Shown here one piece after another: positions 6,244-6,898 of a stretch of 6,898 nt of DNA. Where the stretch lies: positions 1 to 6,898 of the forward strand of contig JACCRW010000136.1 in NCBI GenBank assembly GCA_013813345.1, read 5' to 3'. The notes under the pieces were generated by a model that saw only the letters and a program-made list of their open reading frames with translations, was not told the origin of the DNA and made no database searches. The stretch's first letter is position 1. Every line of letters begins with the position of its first letter. The DNA is from Actinomycetota bacterium. GTDB lineage: Bacteria; Actinomycetota; Thermoleophilia; Gaiellales; Gaiellaceae. Both the position numbers and the translations under genes were made by a program.

Positions 6244-6249
6244 ACTCTA
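6244..6249 (-). promoter_or_regulatory. possible -10 element for the etfBA-oxidoreductase operon
   Basis: TAGAGT on the minus strand fits TANNNT and predicts a start near 6237, about 3 nt before the etfB ATG. There is no recognisable -35 box. The lack of a ribosome binding site in front of etfB agrees with a leaderless or near-leaderless mRNA. Confidence 0.35.
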
Positions 6250-6280
6250 ACCGCGCCCGTGGGTCGCGCCTCGAAGGTAC

Positions 6281-6310
6281 CGCCATTCGGCCGATTTACC
6301 CCTTTTGGCG
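6281..6310. repeat. spaced inverted repeat in the divergent promoter region
   Basis: CGCCA (6281-6285) is mirrored by TGGCG (6306-6310), with a perfect 8-bp palindrome TCGGCCGA (6287-6294) inside. The inner and outer repeats do not share a centre, and such short GC-rich matches can arise by chance. It could be an operator, but this is weak. Confidence 0.2.
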
Positions 6311-6330
6311 CAGGTTCGCTCTGCCGATGG

Positions 6331-6339
6331 TGCTAGGCT
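6331..6339 (+). promoter_or_regulatory. possible extended -10 element for the M23 peptidase
   Basis: TGCTAGGCT reads as an extended -10 (TG, one base, TANNNT) and would start transcription near 6346, giving a leader of about 24 nt before the ATG at 6370. The predicted start falls within a small hairpin-forming sequence (6342-6356). Confidence 0.4.
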
Positions 6340-6341
6340 TG

Positions 6342-6356
6342 CGCGCTTCGAGCGCG
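6342..6356 (+). other. small GC-rich hairpin near the predicted M23 transcript start
   Basis: CGCGCT and AGCGCG form a perfect 6-bp stem around a 3-base centre. It lacks a following T-run, so it does not look like a terminator. If transcription starts inside it, the RNA would not form the full stem. Confidence 0.3.
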
Positions 6357-6369
6357 AACCGGACTCGTG

Positions 6370-6898
6370 ATGGCACACCGGACCTCAGCCCGAGGAGCCT
6401 TCTTCCTCACCCTCGCAGCCCTCTTCTCCCTGGGCCTCGCGACCGCATCGAGTCGAGCGGCGCCCTCCGGCCCGGCGGCGAAGCCCGTGCCCCGGCTTAT
6501 CTTCCCGATCCTCGGCGAGGCAACCTGGTCGGACGATTTCGGCGACGCGCGCGGCCAGGGCTCGCACGAGGGCAACGACCTGCTGGCGCCCCGCCGCGCT
6601 CTCGCGCTTGCGGCCGAAGCGGGCCGCGTCAAGTTCTGGACGACGTCCGCGCGCGCCGGGTGCATGCTCTACCTCGAAGGCGCGAGCGGGACCGAGTACC
6701 TCTACGTCCATCTCAACAACGACCTGACCGACGCGAACGACAACGAGGGCAAGTGCGTCCCCGGTGTGGCCTATGCCGACGGGCTCGAGAGCGGCGACAA
6801 GGTCGCAGCCGGCGAGCCGATCGGCTTCGTCGGCGACTCGGGCGACGCGAACGGGATCAGCCCGCACCTCCACTTCGAGGTTCACCCGAACGGCGGCG
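6370..6898 (+). CDS. secreted M23 (LytM-like) zinc metallopeptidase, 3' end outside the window
   Basis: The N-terminal 176 residues of a probable cell-wall peptidase of the M23/LytM family, which cuts peptide bonds in peptidoglycan cross-bridges. A basic head (MAHRTSARG) and a hydrophobic stretch (FFLTLAALFSLGLATA) are followed by SSRAA, so this is a signal peptide with probable cleavage around residues 27-31. The domain shows HEGND (His66 and Asp70, zinc ligands), YVHL (His114, matching a catalytic His of LytM) and HLH (His166 catalytic, His168 zinc ligand) in PHLHFEVHPNGG. All the key residues are present, so the enzyme should be active rather than a LytM-type regulator. Cys98 and Cys129 flank an Asp/Asn-rich loop and could form a disulfide after export. 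GTG at 6367-6369 is an equally possible start one codon earlier; neither has a good Shine-Dalgarno sequence. The cell-wall substrate is inferred from the family. Confidence 0.9.
   Translation, partial: MAHRTSARGAFFLTLAALFSLGLATASSRAAPSGPAAKPVPRLIFPILGEATWSDDFGDARGQGSHEGNDLLAPRRALALAAEAGRVKFWTTSARAGCMLYLEGASGTEYLYVHLNNDLTDANDNEGKCVPGVAYADGLESGDKVAAGEPIGFVGDSGDANGISPHLHFEVHPNGG

Larger units (their letters stand above)
6235..6369. other. divergent intergenic region between etfB and the M23 peptidase
   Basis: This 135-bp region should hold the promoters for both the etf operon (leftward) and the M23 gene (rightward). It contains two -10-like elements, a spaced inverted repeat and a small GC-rich hairpin. 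I see no small ORF or RNA gene in it. Confidence 0.75.

Overview
The window is GC-rich chromosomal DNA packed almost end to end with housekeeping-type genes. Codon third positions are mostly G or C. A DUF4389 membrane protein, an M48 protease and an etfB-etfA-ETF:quinone oxidoreductase operon occur together, and the outer genes show little Shine-Dalgarno sequence. This fits a high-GC actinobacterium, most likely a Thermoleophilia-type lineage (Gaiellales/Solirubrobacterales); that assignment is an inference from style, not a database match. I see no mobile element, CRISPR array, RNA gene or phage gene.

Layout. At the left edge (about 1-266, minus strand) is the N-terminal part of a PLP-dependent threonine/serine dehydratase, running off the window. 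It is divergent from a two-gene plus-strand unit: a four-unit-repeat DUF4389 membrane protein (318-1601) and an M48/Ste24-type membrane zinc protease (1598-2800), joined by a 4-nt stop/start overlap that uses CTG as the apparent start. This unit runs tail to tail, with an 8-nt overlap, into a minus-strand operon read from right to left: etfB (5455-6234), etfA (4499-5458) and an ETF:quinone oxidoreductase (2793-4502). Both junctions in the operon are ATGA overlaps. A 135-bp divergent intergenic region (6235-6369) separates etfB from a plus-strand secreted M23 peptidase (from 6370) that is cut by the right edge.

Function. The Etf operon is a complete electron relay. EtfAB collects electrons from flavin dehydrogenases such as acyl-CoA dehydrogenases, and the oxidoreductase passes them to the membrane quinone pool (probably menaquinone in an actinobacterium). 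The DUF4389/M48 pair is a membrane unit of unknown purpose, and the M23 protein probably acts on cell-wall peptides.

The most notable observation is that the oxidoreductase's C-terminal ferredoxin-like domain keeps only three of the four cysteines that ligate the [4Fe-4S] cluster in characterised ETF-QO: the last Cys of the CxxCxxC motif is Ile548. Other points are the internal duplication of the DUF4389 protein with a 36-bp identical DNA tract, apparent CTG starts for two genes, and -10-like elements placed so close to the first codons that leaderless transcripts are plausible. I did not find a convincing new multi-gene system; most of the window is ordinary.
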